The translations under genes and the position numbers were made by a program. Under the pieces are notes generated by a model. The model saw nothing but the letters and a program-made list of their open reading frames with translations, did not search any database and was not told the DNA's origin. Below, in pieces: positions 45,578 to 54,422 of a stretch of DNA of 64,000 bases. Source of the stretch: Pseudomonas shahriarae (GTDB taxonomy: Bacteria > Pseudomonadota > Gammaproteobacteria > Pseudomonadales > Pseudomonadaceae); the NCBI RefSeq assembly GCF_014268455.2, contig NZ_CP077085.1:868001-932000 (forward strand), read 5' to 3'. How positions within the stretch are numbered: the stretch's first letter is position 1; every line of letters begins with the position of its first letter.

Positions 45578-45660
45578 GGGCGGTGATCCTCCAGATCCTT
45601 GGGTTTCCAGGTTTCAACAGCAGCGCATTGCTCACCATGTCCGCGCTGGACAGGGTCCGT
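45574..45660 (-). pseudogene. copA: Probable 3' remnant of copA (Cu+-ATPase)
   Basis: Just upstream of cueR and overlapping its start (ATGA), the minus strand reads TWKPKDLEDHRP then stop; immediately before, in a frame one base off, it reads LSSADMVSNALLLK. Joined, they resemble the C-terminal end of a CopA-type ATPase (...SNALLLKTWKP...). In related pseudomonads copA precedes cueR in this way. Only about 220 bases remain between the CueR operator and cueR where about 2.4 kb is expected, so most of copA has probably been deleted. This is inference from a short match. Confidence 0.5.
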
Positions 45661-45791
45661 AGCAGGTCGAGCAGGCCGAACCAGTTGGACACAACAGCCC
45701 CGAATGGATGCTGCCCAATTTTGCGCAGATCTCGCGGCCGGCGGTTGCGCTTTGCGGCAGTCTTCCGGGAAATGTTAGCTGTAGGATCAAC

Positions 45792-45814
45792 CTTGACCTT
45801 AGGGGAAGGTCAAG
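45792..45814 (-). promoter_or_regulatory. CueR-type operator/promoter (copA-cueR side)
   Basis: Perfect nine-base arms CTTGACCTT/AAGGTCAAG around five bases. On the minus strand the left arm contains the -35 hexamer TTGACC and the dyad sits in a long spacer, with GATCCT 19 bases on as the possible -10. This is the layout of MerR/CueR promoters. It points toward the copA scar and cueR. Confidence 0.8.
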
Positions 45815-45837
45815 CTCCATTGTTTGGCTGCCGTAGA

Positions 45838-46218
45838 TTAATAGCCCAGCTTTGCCGCCTTGAGGTACATGCCGTCCGCACCCTGGGCAATGCGCAGTTT
45901 GCGCACATCGCCTGCCTTCAACTCGATGTGTTGTGCCTTGGGCGCCAGCAATCCTGGCAGGCAGCCTGGGGCTTGGCCTGGCAGTAGCTTGAGGCGCAGC
46001 GAGACCGGGCCTGCGGGGAAGTTGAACGAGGTGGATTGCTCCTGGAACAGCCGCCCGGCCAACTGGTCATTGACGTACAGGCCAATCTCGCAATTGGTGG
46101 GGACTTCCAGGCGCTCCCTGGAAATGATCAGCACCGCATAATCCTCGGCCGCGCTGGCCTGGGGGGCGGCGGCGAACAGGCTCAACAGGCTCACAAGGCC
46201 AAAAAGCGACCAGCGCAT
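45838..46218 (-). CDS. Exported protein of unknown function in the copper locus
   Basis: 126 residues from the ATG at 46218, with GGAGA upstream; longer frames have no such site. Signal peptide FGLVSLLSLFAAAPQASAAE, then a small, probably beta-rich domain with two cysteines (TNCEIGLYV and APGCLPGLL) that could form a disulfide. I recognise no named family. It lies between the two CueR-type operators and is oriented toward the copA scar, so a link to copper handling is possible but unproven. Confidence 0.65.
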   Translation of the reverse strand: MRWSLFGLVSLLSLFAAAPQASAAEDYAVLIISRERLEVPTNCEIGLYVNDQLAGRLFQEQSTSFNFPAGPVSLRLKLLPGQAPGCLPGLLAPKAQHIELKAGDVRKLRIAQGADGMYLKAAKLGY

Positions 46219-46305
46219 GGTGAATTCTCCGGGTTTCAAATCGTGGATGGTTGCAGCTTGGCCGACGCCGCCAGGGAATACCAGCCCGGCTGTTGTTTTC
46301 GGCGC

Positions 46306-46336
46306 TTGACCTTGCCATCGTGGCAAGGATGAAACT
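46306..46336 (+). promoter_or_regulatory. CueR-type operator/promoter of copZ
   Basis: -35 hexamer TTGACC at 46306-46311, then a 19-base spacer holding the dyad CTTGCCA/TGGCAAG (46311-46317 and 46321-46327), then GAAACT as -10 candidate. The copZ ATG lies 30 bases further on behind TTAAGGAG. The overlong spacer and central dyad are typical of Cu(I)-MerR control. Confidence 0.8.
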
Positions 46337-46365
46337 GGGTGCAACCTCACTTAAGGAGTCATGTC

Positions 46366-46563
46366 ATGCAAATATTCAGCGTTGAAGGAATGACCTGCGG
46401 CCACTGCGTTCGTGCCGTCACCCAAGCCGTTCAGGCCCTGGACCCGGCAGCCAGTGTGAAGGTCGATCTGGGGGCCAAGGAAGTCGGGGTGGAAAGTCGT
46501 TTGTTGCCGGAAGAAGTGATCCACGTGATTACCGAAGAAGGCTACAGCGCCAAGCTCGCCTGA
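46366..46563 (+). CDS. copZ: CopZ-like copper chaperone
   Basis: 65 residues, a single heavy-metal-associated domain with the metal site GMTCGHC (Cys11 and Cys14) and the ferredoxin-like beta-alpha-beta pattern. It binds Cu(I) in the cytoplasm and normally passes it to CopA. The start at 46366 behind AAGGAG is preferred to 46339. It is probably CueR-controlled through the operator directly upstream. Its usual ATPase partner seems missing from this locus. Confidence 0.92.
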   Translation: MQIFSVEGMTCGHCVRAVTQAVQALDPAASVKVDLGAKEVGVESRLLPEEVIHVITEEGYSAKLA

Positions 46564-46649
46564 TTATTTAATAGTTAGCGAGCTATCGTAATGTTCAAGG
46601 CACCCAAGCGCGGCTAGACTGTCGGGCTGCCGACTCTTTTGGGTGCCTG

Positions 46650-47843
46650 ATGAACCTTCGCATACTCCTCATTCTGGGGGCCTTGAGCGCATTTGCGCCG
46701 CTGGCCATCGACTTTTATCTGCCGGGCTTCCCGGCCATGGCGGTGGCGTTCGGCACCGACGAAAAACATATCCAGTTGACCCTGGCGGTGTACTTCACCG
46801 GGCTTGCGGTCGGTCAATTGATCTATGGGCCGCTGGCGGATCGTTTTGGCCGGCGCATCCCGCTATTGAGTGGTGTCACCCTGTTCACCTTGGCCTCCCT
46901 GGCGTGCGCCTATGCGCCGTCCCTGGAGTGGCTGATCGGTGCGCGCTTCGTCCAGGCCCTGGGCGGGTGTGCGGGCATGGTGATTTCCCGGGCGGTGGTC
47001 AGCGACAAGTGCGACGCGGTGGGTTCGGCCAAGGTCTTTTCGCAGTTGATGCTGGTGGTCGGGCTGGCGCCGATCCTGGCGCCGATGCTCGGTGGGGTGA
47101 TGGTCAGCCTGTGGGGCTGGCAGTCGATCTTCCTGGCGTTGACCCTGTTCAGCGTCGGTGCGGGTGTGGCAGTGGCTGTCGGTCTGCCGGAGAGTTTTCC
47201 GGCCCATCAACCTCGGCAGCCGCTGTCCGGAGCGTTGCGCCAGTACGGACGCCTGCTGGCCGACCGCGTATACCTGGGGTATGCCGTGACCGGCGGCATC
47301 GCGATTGGCGGGATGTTTGCCTACATTGCCGGTTCGCCTTTCGTCTTTATCAAGCTGTACGGCGTGCCGGCTGAGCATTATGGCTGGCTGTTCGGCACCA
47401 ACGCCGCGGGCTTTATCCTGGTGGCGCAGGTCAATGCGCGGCTGCTGTCCAAGCGCGGGCCGGCCTTTCTCCTGACCCGTACGGTATGGGTTTACCTCGC
47501 GGCAGCGCTGGCATTGCTGGCCGTCAGTGCCTTGCATACCGAAGCACTGTGGCCGCTGCTGGTGCCGCTGTTCCTGTGTATCGCCAGCCTGGGCTGCATC
47601 ATGCCCAATACCTCGGCGTGCGCCATGAACGGCCAGGGCGCGCGGGCCGGCAGCGCCTCGGCACTGCTGGGCTGTATCCAGTTTGGTGTGGCGGCGGGTG
47701 CGGCATCGTTGGTCGGCGCATTGCACGACGGCACGGCCATGCCGATGTCGATCGTCATCAGCCTGTGCGGGGTGTTGGCGGTAGTGGTGGCCATGTGGAC
47801 CCAGCGCCTGCAGCGGCAGCGAGCCTTGCAAGCGCAGGTCTGA
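46650..47843 (+). CDS. Bcr/CflA family drug-resistance MFS transporter
   Basis: 397 residues with twelve predicted membrane helices. The start (LGALSAFAPLAIDFYLPGFP) and the loop 2-3 motif GPLADRFGRRIPL are typical of the Bcr/CflA branch of MFS drug:H+ antiporters. Substrate unknown; relatives export bicyclomycin, chloramphenicol or sulfonamides. It stands alone, 86 bases after copZ. Confidence 0.9.
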   Translation: MNLRILLILGALSAFAPLAIDFYLPGFPAMAVAFGTDEKHIQLTLAVYFTGLAVGQLIYGPLADRFGRRIPLLSGVTLFTLASLACAYAPSLEWLIGARFVQALGGCAGMVISRAVVSDKCDAVGSAKVFSQLMLVVGLAPILAPMLGGVMVSLWGWQSIFLALTLFSVGAGVAVAVGLPESFPAHQPRQPLSGALRQYGRLLADRVYLGYAVTGGIAIGGMFAYIAGSPFVFIKLYGVPAEHYGWLFGTNAAGFILVAQVNARLLSKRGPAFLLTRTVWVYLAAALALLAVSALHTEALWPLLVPLFLCIASLGCIMPNTSACAMNGQGARAGSASALLGCIQFGVAAGAASLVGALHDGTAMPMSIVISLCGVLAVVVAMWTQRLQRQRALQAQV

Positions 47844-47851
47844 CAGTCTTT

Positions 47852-48031
47852 TCAGCCCGTAGCGCGCTGCTGGTTTTCGGGAAACCGGTGGGGCGCCTGG
47901 ATCCGGTTTTGCAGGGTGTTGGCGAAGGCGCGGGCCTCGGCTTCACTGCGGAAGGTAAAGGCGTCCTGGTCCAGGCGGACCTGCCATTTGTTGCCTTGGG
48001 ATTTTGCTAACGCTTTTATCAGGATCTTCAT
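47852..48031 (-). CDS. Small basic protein, function unknown
   Basis: 59 residues from the ATG at 48031 with GAGGAAG upstream. The sequence LIKALAKSQGNKWQVRLDQD then FTFRSEAEARAFANTLQNRI looks like a compact beta-beta-alpha fold, resembling small conserved Pseudomonas proteins of unknown role. No membrane segment or cysteine. It converges with the Bcr/CflA gene eight bases away. Confidence 0.7.
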   Translation of the reverse strand: MKILIKALAKSQGNKWQVRLDQDAFTFRSEAEARAFANTLQNRIQAPHRFPENQQRATG

Positions 48032-48131
48032 TGCTGACTTCCTCACGTAAAAGATTGCGTGGCAAAGGCGGCCAATATAAACCCGAAGACGCTCAAAAAT
48101 ATGACAAGGATCAAGTGTCTGACTAGCGGTG

Positions 48132-48159
48132 CCGTCCGTTGCCCACAGGTGGAACGGAC
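48132..48159. repeat. Hairpin after the MDR gene
   Basis: Perfect eight-base arms CGTCCGTT/AACGGACG around twelve bases, about 20 bases beyond the stop of the dehydrogenase gene. No T-run follows, so it may protect the transcript end rather than terminate it. Confidence 0.4.
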
Positions 48160-48180
48160 GACACTGACAGAGCCCGCGTC

Positions 48181-49194
48181 TTAGAAGCCTTCCAGCACAA
48201 TCTTGCCCTTTGCCTTGCCGCTTTCCAGCAAAGCATGGGCGCGGCGCAGGTTCTCTGCGTTGATCACGCCGAAGTGCTCGCCCACCGTGGTTTTCAGCGT
48301 GCCGGCATCGATCAGCTCGGCCACTCGATTGAGCAGGTTGTGTTGCTCGATCATGTCGGCAGTCTCGAACATCGAGCGGGTGTACATGAATTCCCAGTGC
48401 AGCGACAGGCTCTTGCGCTTGAGCTTGAGCACATCCAGCGACTTGGGGTCATCAATCAGTGCCAGTTTGCCTTGGGGCGCGAGCGCTTCGACCAACTGGT
48501 CCAGGTGCTGGTCGGTCTGGGTCAGGCTGGCGACGTGGGTCACCTGTGGGTGGCCTACGCGCTTGAGCTCTTCGCTCAGTGGCTGGCTGTGGTCGACTAC
48601 CAGGTCAGCGCCCAGGTCCTTGGCCCAGGCCTGGGTTTGCGGGCGCGAGGCGCTGCCGATCACCTTGAGTGCGGTGAGTTGCGCCGCCAATTGGGTGAGG
48701 ATCGAACCTACGCCACCGGCAGCGCCGACAATCAGCAGGCTCTGGCCTTGATCGGTCTTGCCTTCAGGCACTTGCAAGCGCTCGAACAGCAGTTCCCAGG
48801 CGGTGATGGCAGTCAGCGGCAGGGCTGCGGCTTCGGCAAACCCCAGGCTCTTGGGCATATGGCCGACGATGCGCTCATCGACGGTGTGCAGTTCGCTGTT
48901 GCCACCCGGGCGGGTCAGGGAGCCCGCATAAAACACTTTGTCGCCGGCCTTGAACAGCGTCACTTCACTGCCCACGGCCTTGACCACACCGGCCACGTCC
49001 CAGCCCAGCACTTTGGCCGCGCCGTTTTCCGGGGTGACGTTCTGGCGGATCTTGGTATCCACCGGGTTGACCGAGATGGCTTTGACTTCTACCAGCAGGT
49101 CGCGCGGACCGGCCACCGGCTCAGGCAACTGGATATCCTGCAGGGACTTTGGGTCGTTGATTGGCAATGCGGCGTAGTAGGCGATGGCTTTCAT
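48181..49194 (-). CDS. Zinc-type alcohol dehydrogenase / quinone oxidoreductase (MDR)
   Basis: 337 residues of the medium-chain dehydrogenase fold: N-terminal GroES-like part (LLVEVKAISVNPVDTKIRQ, VLGWDVAGVVKAVG) and the nucleotide-binding loop LLIVGAAGGVGSILTQLAAQ. The structural zinc cysteines are absent, which fits the zinc-free quinone reductase/ZADH2 branch using NADPH. It is divergent from a LysR gene 122 bases away, which may regulate it. Confidence 0.85.
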   Translation of the reverse strand: MKAIAYYAALPINDPKSLQDIQLPEPVAGPRDLLVEVKAISVNPVDTKIRQNVTPENGAAKVLGWDVAGVVKAVGSEVTLFKAGDKVFYAGSLTRPGGNSELHTVDERIVGHMPKSLGFAEAAALPLTAITAWELLFERLQVPEGKTDQGQSLLIVGAAGGVGSILTQLAAQLTALKVIGSASRPQTQAWAKDLGADLVVDHSQPLSEELKRVGHPQVTHVASLTQTDQHLDQLVEALAPQGKLALIDDPKSLDVLKLKRKSLSLHWEFMYTRSMFETADMIEQHNLLNRVAELIDAGTLKTTVGEHFGVINAENLRRAHALLESGKAKGKIVLEGF

Positions 49195-49316
49195 GGCAAG
49201 TTCCAGGAAGGGCGGAATGGGATGGTTAGATCATTAGCTATTTCTCTTGCAGATAAAACCCGCTAAAAGAGCAGTCTCTTTCAATGGTTTTTTGATAATC
49301 CCTCGGGGCGGTGGTC

Positions 49317-50243
49317 ATGCTGCGTTTTGATGATTTGCAGTTGTTCGTACGTGCGGCGGATTTGGGGAGTTTGTCGGCCGCCGCACGGGTCATGGATATG
49401 TCGGCGGCGGTGGCCAGCGCAGCGTTGAAACGCATTGAGCAACAATTGGGCGCGCGCTTGCTGGCACGTTCTACTCGCAGCCTGCGCCTGACTGCCGAGG
49501 GCGAGGGTTTCTTGCAATACGCCCGCGGTGCCTTGAGCCAACTGGATGAAGGCCGGCGCCTGCTGGCCAGCAGCCAGGACCATGTCAGTGGTGTTTTGCA
49601 ACTGTCGGCGCCTTCGGACTTCGGCCGCAACCTGCTGTTGCCGTGGCTGGACGAATTTCAGCGCGAGCACCCGCAATTAAGTGTGCGCCTGCTACTGGGC
49701 GACCGGATTGCCGACCTGTTCCGCCAGCCGGTGGATATCGCCTTGCGCTATGGCGAACCCGAGGATTCGAGCCTGGTGGCCTTGCCGGTCGCGCCGGACA
49801 ATCGCCGGGTGCTGTGCGCCGCGCCCAGCTACCTGGCCCGGCATGGCGAGCCGCGCCACCTGGAGGAACTGGCCCAGCACAACTGCCTGCTGTACATGCT
49901 CGGTAGCCGCGTGCATGACCATTGGAGCTTTCAGGATGGCAAACGGGAAATCAGTCTGACGGTTACCGGTGACCGCTTCAGTGACGATGCCGACGTGGTG
50001 CGGCGCTGGGCCGTGGCCGGGGTGGGGATTGCCTATAAGTCCTGGCTGGATGTCAGCGCCGACGTACTGGCAGGCCGCCTGCGGTTGCTCTTGCCGGAGC
50101 TGCAGGGTGAGCGCACACCGCTCAATCTGCTGTGCGCCCATCGCGCGCAGTTGAGTAAGCCGATCAACCTCCTGCGTGAAATGCTCGTGGCACGTTGTGG
50201 GAAGTTGAGCGCGCAGTTGCCTGAACAGCAAGGGACTACGTAA
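49317..50243 (+). CDS. LysR-family transcriptional regulator
   Basis: 308 residues. N-terminal HTH (DDLQLFVRAADLGSLSAAAR, ALKRIEQQLGARLLARSTRS) and a LysR substrate domain with HNCLLYMLGSRVHDHWSFQD, the CrgA/YafC-like group. The ATG at 49317 is chosen over a GTG two codons earlier; the sites are equivalent. It is divergent from the quinone-reductase-like gene, the usual sign of a regulator and its target. Confidence 0.9.
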   Translation: MLRFDDLQLFVRAADLGSLSAAARVMDMSAAVASAALKRIEQQLGARLLARSTRSLRLTAEGEGFLQYARGALSQLDEGRRLLASSQDHVSGVLQLSAPSDFGRNLLLPWLDEFQREHPQLSVRLLLGDRIADLFRQPVDIALRYGEPEDSSLVALPVAPDNRRVLCAAPSYLARHGEPRHLEELAQHNCLLYMLGSRVHDHWSFQDGKREISLTVTGDRFSDDADVVRRWAVAGVGIAYKSWLDVSADVLAGRLRLLLPELQGERTPLNLLCAHRAQLSKPINLLREMLVARCGKLSAQLPEQQGTT

Positions 50244-50380
50244 TAACCCCAGGGAATTCAGGAAACTTCAGGCAAATGCTGTCGCTGATTTGGCTGTAAG
50301 ACGCCACGGAATCTGCTGCTTACACACTTATACTTTTCCGCGAAATGGAGCAGACCAACGAATCTACAGGGAGTGAATAC

Positions 50381-51079
50381 ATGGAACAGGCACCTTGCAT
50401 CAGCCAGATCGCCACCTTGCTGGCCGACCCCAAACGCGCCGCGATGATCTGGGCGTTGATGGACGGCTCGGCCAAGCCGTCCGAAGAACTGGCGATGCTG
50501 GCGGGGTTATCCGCGTCATCGGCCAATGCGCATCTGGCGCGATTGGCGGCGGGTGGATTGCTGCGCATTGAAGCCCGGGGGCGCAAACGCTTCTTTCGCA
50601 TGGCGGCGGCCGATGTGAGCGCGGCAGTCGATGCGCTGGCCAGTACCACCATGGCCAGTGTGGCGCGCAGTGCAGTCGGCCTGCCGGTGGCGGCCTTGCT
50701 GGCACCGTCGTCGTTGCGTCAGGCGCGGCTTTGTCATGACCATCTGGGGGGTGAAATGGCGGCAGCACTCTATCAACGCATGGTGCTGGCGAAGTGGGTT
50801 GAACGCTTCGAACAGCGGCTTCACGTGACGCCGTTGGGCGCACGCCAATTGGCCGAGCGTGGCATTTACACCCAGGCCCTGGCGCAACACAGTTACTCGA
50901 CGATGGCTTGTGATTGTTTTGACTGGAGCGAGCAGCAACCGCACCTGGGCGGGGCATTGGGGGCGGGATTGTTGCAGTTGTTCATGCAGTCACGCTGGCT
51001 GACGGTGATCAATGAGTCGAGCGTACTGCAGGTCACCGAGACCGGGCGCCTGGAAATTGCCCGGATGGCGGCCTTGTAG
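50381..51079 (+). CDS. ArsR-like winged-helix regulator
   Basis: 232 residues from the ATG at 50381, behind GGGAGTGA. The winged helix (ISQIATLLADPKRAAMIWAL, LAGLSASSANAHLARLAAGG, RKRFFRMAAADVSAAVDAL) covers the first 100 residues. The C-terminal half (120-232) contains conserved Cys and His (RLCHDHLGGEMA, MACDCFDWSE), a possible ligand site. This matches the larger ArsR-type proteins of unknown signal. It converges with add, with a strong hairpin at the junction. Confidence 0.82.
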   Translation: MEQAPCISQIATLLADPKRAAMIWALMDGSAKPSEELAMLAGLSASSANAHLARLAAGGLLRIEARGRKRFFRMAAADVSAAVDALASTTMASVARSAVGLPVAALLAPSSLRQARLCHDHLGGEMAAALYQRMVLAKWVERFEQRLHVTPLGARQLAERGIYTQALAQHSYSTMACDCFDWSEQQPHLGGALGAGLLQLFMQSRWLTVINESSVLQVTETGRLEIARMAAL

Positions 51080-51103
51080 GAGCCGGAAAACCGGCCCCTA
51101 CAA
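51074..51103. terminator. Bidirectional terminator between the ArsR-like gene and add
   Basis: Nested stem TTGTAGG/CCTACAA plus GCCGG/CCGGC around AAAA, overlapping the stop codon (TAG) of the ArsR-like gene. Located in the 31-base gap of two convergent genes; it should end both transcripts. Confidence 0.65.
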
Positions 51104-51110
51104 GGTTTGG

Positions 51111-52097
<987 letters not shown>

Positions 52098-52258
52098 CTA
52101 CAGGCCAGGGCGCAAATAATCGGTAAAACCTGACCGAGCGGTAAGCATTGTTCGTGCCTGCGGCAATGGGCGAATGAACTAAGGTGTAACGAAACGTTAG
52201 CGATACGCCGCAGTCTGTACCCCATCAATGACTGATTTGCCGCTCGAAAAGGCCTGTA

Positions 52259-53347
52259 ATGCTCACATCCCTCAAGCAAGAAAAGTTCATGTGGCTGGCG
52301 CTGATCGCCGCCCTCGCAGCCTACCCTCTGGAGCACTGGCTGTTGCACAGTGGACAGATGACGGCCCTGCTCGGCGGCCTGGTGCTGATCGGTTTTATCG
52401 TCATGGCCTCGATGCGCGTGGCCCACCATGCCGAGCTGCTCGCCGAAAAGGTCGGCGACCCCTACGGCACCATGATCCTGACCCTGGCGGCGGTGCTGGT
52501 GGAAGTGGTGATCCTGGCGATCATGATGAGCAACGAGGCATCGCCGACCCTGGTGCGTGACACGATCTACTCAGCCGTAATGCTGGATATCAACGGCATC
52601 CTTGGCCTGGCTGCGTTGATGGGCGGCATCAAGCATGGGGAGCAGTCCTACAACGATGATTCGGCGCGGACCTACAGCGTGATGATCTTGACTGCCATGG
52701 GCGTGTCCATGGTGGTGCCGGAATTTATCCCCGAGGCCGACTGGAAAATCTACTCGGCCTTCACCATCGGTGCGATGGTGGTGTTGTATGCCTTGTTCCT
52801 GCGTATGCAGGTGGGGCCACACAGTTACTTCTTCAGCTACAGCTATCCGGAAAAACGTCGCAAGCCATCGCCGCAAGAGCACGCCTCGCCGGTCAACCTG
52901 ACGTTCTCCATCGCGACCCTGGTGTTTGGTGTGGTGGTGATTGGCGCATTGGCCGAGGTGATGTCCAAGACCCTGGACCTTGGCCTGGAGGGCACGGGGG
53001 CGCCGCCGGTGATCACGGCGATCCTGGTGGCGGCGATTTCCGCCGCCCCGGAGATTCTGACCGCCTTGCGCGCAGCCTTGGCCAACCGCATGCAGTCGGT
53101 GGTCAACATCGCGCTGGGGGCTTCGTTGTCGACGGTGATTCTGACGGTGCCGGTGATGGAAGCCATGGCGCTGTACACCGGCCAGCCGTTTCAGATGGCG
53201 ATGACCCCGGTGCAAACGGTGATGGTGTTTATCACGCTGATTGTCAGTGCGATCAACCTCAACGATGGCGAAACCAACGCCATCGAAGGGATGACCCATT
53301 TTGTATTGTTTGCGACCTTTATCATGCTGTCGCTGCTGGGGGTATAG
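52259..53347 (+). CDS. Calcium/proton antiporter, ChaA-like
   Basis: 362 residues with about eleven membrane segments in two Na_Ca_ex repeats. Each repeat carries an acidic ion-binding motif: EKVGDPYGTMILTLAAVLVE in the first, AISAAPEILTALRAALANR in the second. The length and pattern match bacterial ChaA/CAX antiporters, which extrude Ca2+ or Na+/K+ in exchange for protons. It stands alone; ATG at 52259 with AAAGG upstream. Confidence 0.88.
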   Translation: MLTSLKQEKFMWLALIAALAAYPLEHWLLHSGQMTALLGGLVLIGFIVMASMRVAHHAELLAEKVGDPYGTMILTLAAVLVEVVILAIMMSNEASPTLVRDTIYSAVMLDINGILGLAALMGGIKHGEQSYNDDSARTYSVMILTAMGVSMVVPEFIPEADWKIYSAFTIGAMVVLYALFLRMQVGPHSYFFSYSYPEKRRKPSPQEHASPVNLTFSIATLVFGVVVIGALAEVMSKTLDLGLEGTGAPPVITAILVAAISAAPEILTALRAALANRMQSVVNIALGASLSTVILTVPVMEAMALYTGQPFQMAMTPVQTVMVFITLIVSAINLNDGETNAIEGMTHFVLFATFIMLSLLGV

Positions 53348-53353
53348 GCCTGG

Positions 53354-54289
53354 CTAGGTGATTTTGCGCGCGGGCCAGAGCCCGTTTTCAAACATCCTCT
53401 CGCTTTCCTGTTTCAACTCGGTAATCACACGTGCGACGCAAGGGTCCGTCAACTTTCCCCGGTGGCGGGCGATGCAGATGGTGCGAGTAACCCGAGGGAC
53501 TATCAGCGCGGCCTGCAATTGCCGGGTGCGTAGTTTTTCCGCAACGGAACTGGCGGCCTGGATACCGAACCAGTTGCCGGTTTCTATCAAGCGCACCTGG
53601 AATTCGCCGGAATCTATTTCAATGCTCACATTGAGGGTGAGGTCGTGGCCCGCCAAATGATTGTCCAACAGGGTGCGAATACGGTTGAGGCGCGAGGCCA
53701 TGACCAGCGGAAACTCCGAGAGTCTTTTGACGTTGATCTCCTGCAGATTGAGCAGGCTGTGACTGCCCACCAAGTAGAGATCTTCCTGGGCGAAGTCTTC
53801 GCAGACCACCTCGGTGGAGGATTTGCGGTCGAACAGCAGCGCGATGTCCAGTTTCCCGTCGCTCAGCCAATCCCAAAGATAAGCGGACGGGGACTCTACG
53901 ACGCGCAAGCGGATTCCCGGGTAGGCGGCTGCCAGTCGGGTCAGGAGTGGGACGACCAATACATTGGCGCAAGAGTAGGGCACGCCTATGACGACTTCTC
54001 CTTCGGGAAAATCAGAATCTTCATGTATTTTTTTGTAGGCCATTTCGGCCATGCCCAGTAGTTCATAAGCGCTGCTTAAAAAACGTTGGCCCAATGCAGT
54101 CGGCGAAGCCCCTCTGGCATCTCTCGTTAACAATTGCACACCAATAGCTTGTTCGAGTTTGGTCAACGTTACAGTAAGAGCAGGTTGTGCAATGCCCAGT
54201 TTGCGCGATGCGGCCGTCACACTGCCTTCTTCGCATACAGTCACAAATGCAATGAGCCTGCCTATATCGAGCTTTCGGGCATTTTTCAT
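53354..54289 (-). CDS. LysR-family regulator of the hydrolase/MFS module
   Basis: 311 residues. HTH (IGRLIAFVTVCEEGSVTAAS and ALTVTLTKLEQAIGVQLLTR) followed by a type 2 periplasmic-binding effector domain (VIGVPYSCANVLVVPLLTRL). It resembles the Nac/Cbl-like group. It is divergent from the alpha/beta hydrolase gene over a 133-base AT-rich gap with an ATATAT dyad, so it probably controls the hydrolase and MFS genes. Confidence 0.88.
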   Translation of the reverse strand: MKNARKLDIGRLIAFVTVCEEGSVTAASRKLGIAQPALTVTLTKLEQAIGVQLLTRDARGASPTALGQRFLSSAYELLGMAEMAYKKIHEDSDFPEGEVVIGVPYSCANVLVVPLLTRLAAAYPGIRLRVVESPSAYLWDWLSDGKLDIALLFDRKSSTEVVCEDFAQEDLYLVGSHSLLNLQEINVKRLSEFPLVMASRLNRIRTLLDNHLAGHDLTLNVSIEIDSGEFQVRLIETGNWFGIQAASSVAEKLRTRQLQAALIVPRVTRTICIARHRGKLTDPCVARVITELKQESERMFENGLWPARKIT

Positions 54290-54309
54290 GGGTTAGCCTG
54301 TCATGGGGT

Positions 54310-54324
54310 ATATATCTTATATAT
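54310..54324. promoter_or_regulatory. Candidate LysR-type operator
   Basis: Inverted repeat ATATAT-CTT-ATATAT, 98 bases before the hydrolase start and 20 bases before the LysR start, in the gap between the two divergent genes. Size and place suit a T-N11-A box; identity is inferred. Confidence 0.4.
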
Positions 54325-54422
54325 GGGTCAATCAAAAAACGGTATTTCCAATATAGCCTGAGTAGGATCAATCTCAAGTGATTAAACAAGCTGTGTATTA
54401 AAAAAAAGCAGAGGTAATCACA

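Noticed and set aside
45578..45837. Small coding frames with CxxC-like clusters in the copA scar
   Set aside because: No ribosome binding site, and they overlap the better explanation of a CopA remnant and 5' leader.
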